Below, piece after piece: positions 5,642 through 5,993 of a stretch of 5,993 bases of DNA. A program made the position numbers and the translations under genes. The stretch's first letter is position 1. Each line of letters starts with the position of its first letter. The notes under the pieces are model-generated. The model worked only from the letters and a program-made list of their open reading frames with translations. It did no database searches and was not told the origin of the DNA. Origin of the DNA: CAMBDR01 sp046597185 (GTDB lineage Bacteria; Pseudomonadota; Gammaproteobacteria; Burkholderiales; Burkholderiaceae_D); contig JBKJLF010000444.1 in assembly GCA_046597185.1 (NCBI GenBank), positions 1 to 5,993 of the forward strand. The letters are read 5' to 3'.

Positions 5642-5656
5642 ATACTTAACAAGTAT
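5642..5656. promoter_or_regulatory. Inverted repeat ATACTT-AAC-AAGTAT upstream of the truncated receiver
   Basis: Perfect 6-bp arms surround a 3-nt centre, about 70 bp upstream of the receiver ORF start at 5572. The size and symmetry suit a dimeric regulator's operator. No promoter hexamers pair convincingly with it and no T-run follows. The regulator is unknown. Confidence 0.35.
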
Positions 5657-5794
5657 GCGGGTAAGTTGTCGAATTTTACAGTAATAAAAAGAGGGGGGCA
5701 AGCATAAAAGTATGAAAGTGGGTGAAACGAAACATAATTTCTCTAATGGAATGCTATAGCGTTATTTTATTGTGGCGTTAATGGGATATTTTTG

Positions 5795-5803
5795 TGCGAT
5801 AAT
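5795..5803 (+). promoter_or_regulatory. Possible extended -10 promoter near the right edge
   Basis: TGCGATAAT matches the extended -10 pattern TGnTATAAT at all but one informative position. No -35 hexamer is seen at 16-18 bp. Transcription would begin near 5810, about 50 nt before the ATG at 5861. It lies in AT-rich sequence, where such matches are common. Confidence 0.3.
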
Positions 5804-5860
5804 TGCGCCGTTGCCACTTGGTTGCGTTTATAAATTTGCTGTGGTCGTCGAGCTAAAAAA

Positions 5861-5993
5861 ATGAACTGGCTTATCAATGGTTACCTCATAAAAGTAACTG
5901 AAATGGCAAAACCTAACTTCAAAATGATAATGAAAAGCTCCCCGGCCCATAAAAATATGGCACATTGCATGATTTGCACACATTGTAATGAAG
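5861..5993 (+). CDS. Uncertain partial ORF running off the right edge
   Basis: From the ATG at 5861 the frame stays open for 44 codons to the end of the window, beginning MNWLINGYLIKVTEMAKP. A second in-frame ATG lies at 5903. The last visible residues contain a cysteine cluster (HCMICTHCNE) that could hint at a metal-binding knuckle. There is no clear Shine-Dalgarno sequence, the piece is Met- and Lys-rich, and an open run of this length is expected fairly often by chance in AT-rich DNA. I recognise no family. Confidence 0.25.
   Translation, partial: MNWLINGYLIKVTEMAKPNFKMIMKSSPAHKNMAHCMICTHCNE

Larger units (their letters stand above)
5573..5993. other. AT-rich segment without a confident gene
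   Basis: I see no recognisable gene, RNA or mobile element in these 421 bases. GC over 5701-5993 is about 37% by hand count, against about 50% in the coding regions. It contains the inverted repeat at 5642-5656, the weak promoter near 5795-5803 and an open frame at the right edge. Several short open frames on the minus strand (for example 5993 down to about 5830) run to the edge but show no recognisable family. Confidence 0.6.

Overview
The window looks like a stretch of chromosome from a moderate-GC Gram-negative bacterium, most plausibly a betaproteobacterium (Burkholderiales/Oxalobacteraceae- or Neisseriales-like). This rests on the style of the N-terminal receiver module in the large kinase, the DUF1499 lipoprotein-sized protein, an LdcA-type carboxypeptidase and coding GC near 50%. 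No 16S or other marker is present, so this is an inference. I see no tRNA, rRNA, CRISPR array or insertion sequence.

Layout. Positions 1-168 (minus) hold the N-terminus of a membrane protein that runs off the left edge. It is divergent from an LD-carboxypeptidase gene (393-1310, plus). The 224-bp gap between them is AT-rich, has nested inverted repeats and carries a near-consensus extended -10 promoter for the carboxypeptidase. Just after the carboxypeptidase stop codon sit five degenerate 10-bp tandem units.

A compact plus-strand operon follows. It encodes a 620-aa cytosolic receiver-GAF-histidine kinase (1556-3418), an Xni/ExoIX-like 5'-3' exonuclease or flap endonuclease (3437-4255), and a stand-alone receiver protein (4249-4698). 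The receiver start overlaps the nuclease stop by 7 bp. It has Glu where the phosphoacceptor Asp should be and Cys where the switch Thr/Ser should be, so it looks like a pseudo-receiver. A nuclease between a sensor kinase and a phospho-dead receiver is the most unusual arrangement here.

Convergent to the operon, on the minus strand, are a DUF1499 membrane-anchored protein (4720-5229) and, upstream of it, a 93-codon receiver ORF (5291-5572). That ORF stops before the conserved beta5 lysine and looks truncated. A perfect TATAAT lies inside its last codons and may serve the DUF1499 gene. The last 420 bp are AT-rich (about 37% GC from 5701 on, counted by hand). They hold no confident gene, only an inverted repeat, a weak promoter and a short open frame reaching the right edge.

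Functionally, the carboxypeptidase points to murein recycling and the central operon to signal transduction linked in some way with DNA processing. The DUF1499 protein is of unknown function. Links between these blocks are inferred from position only.
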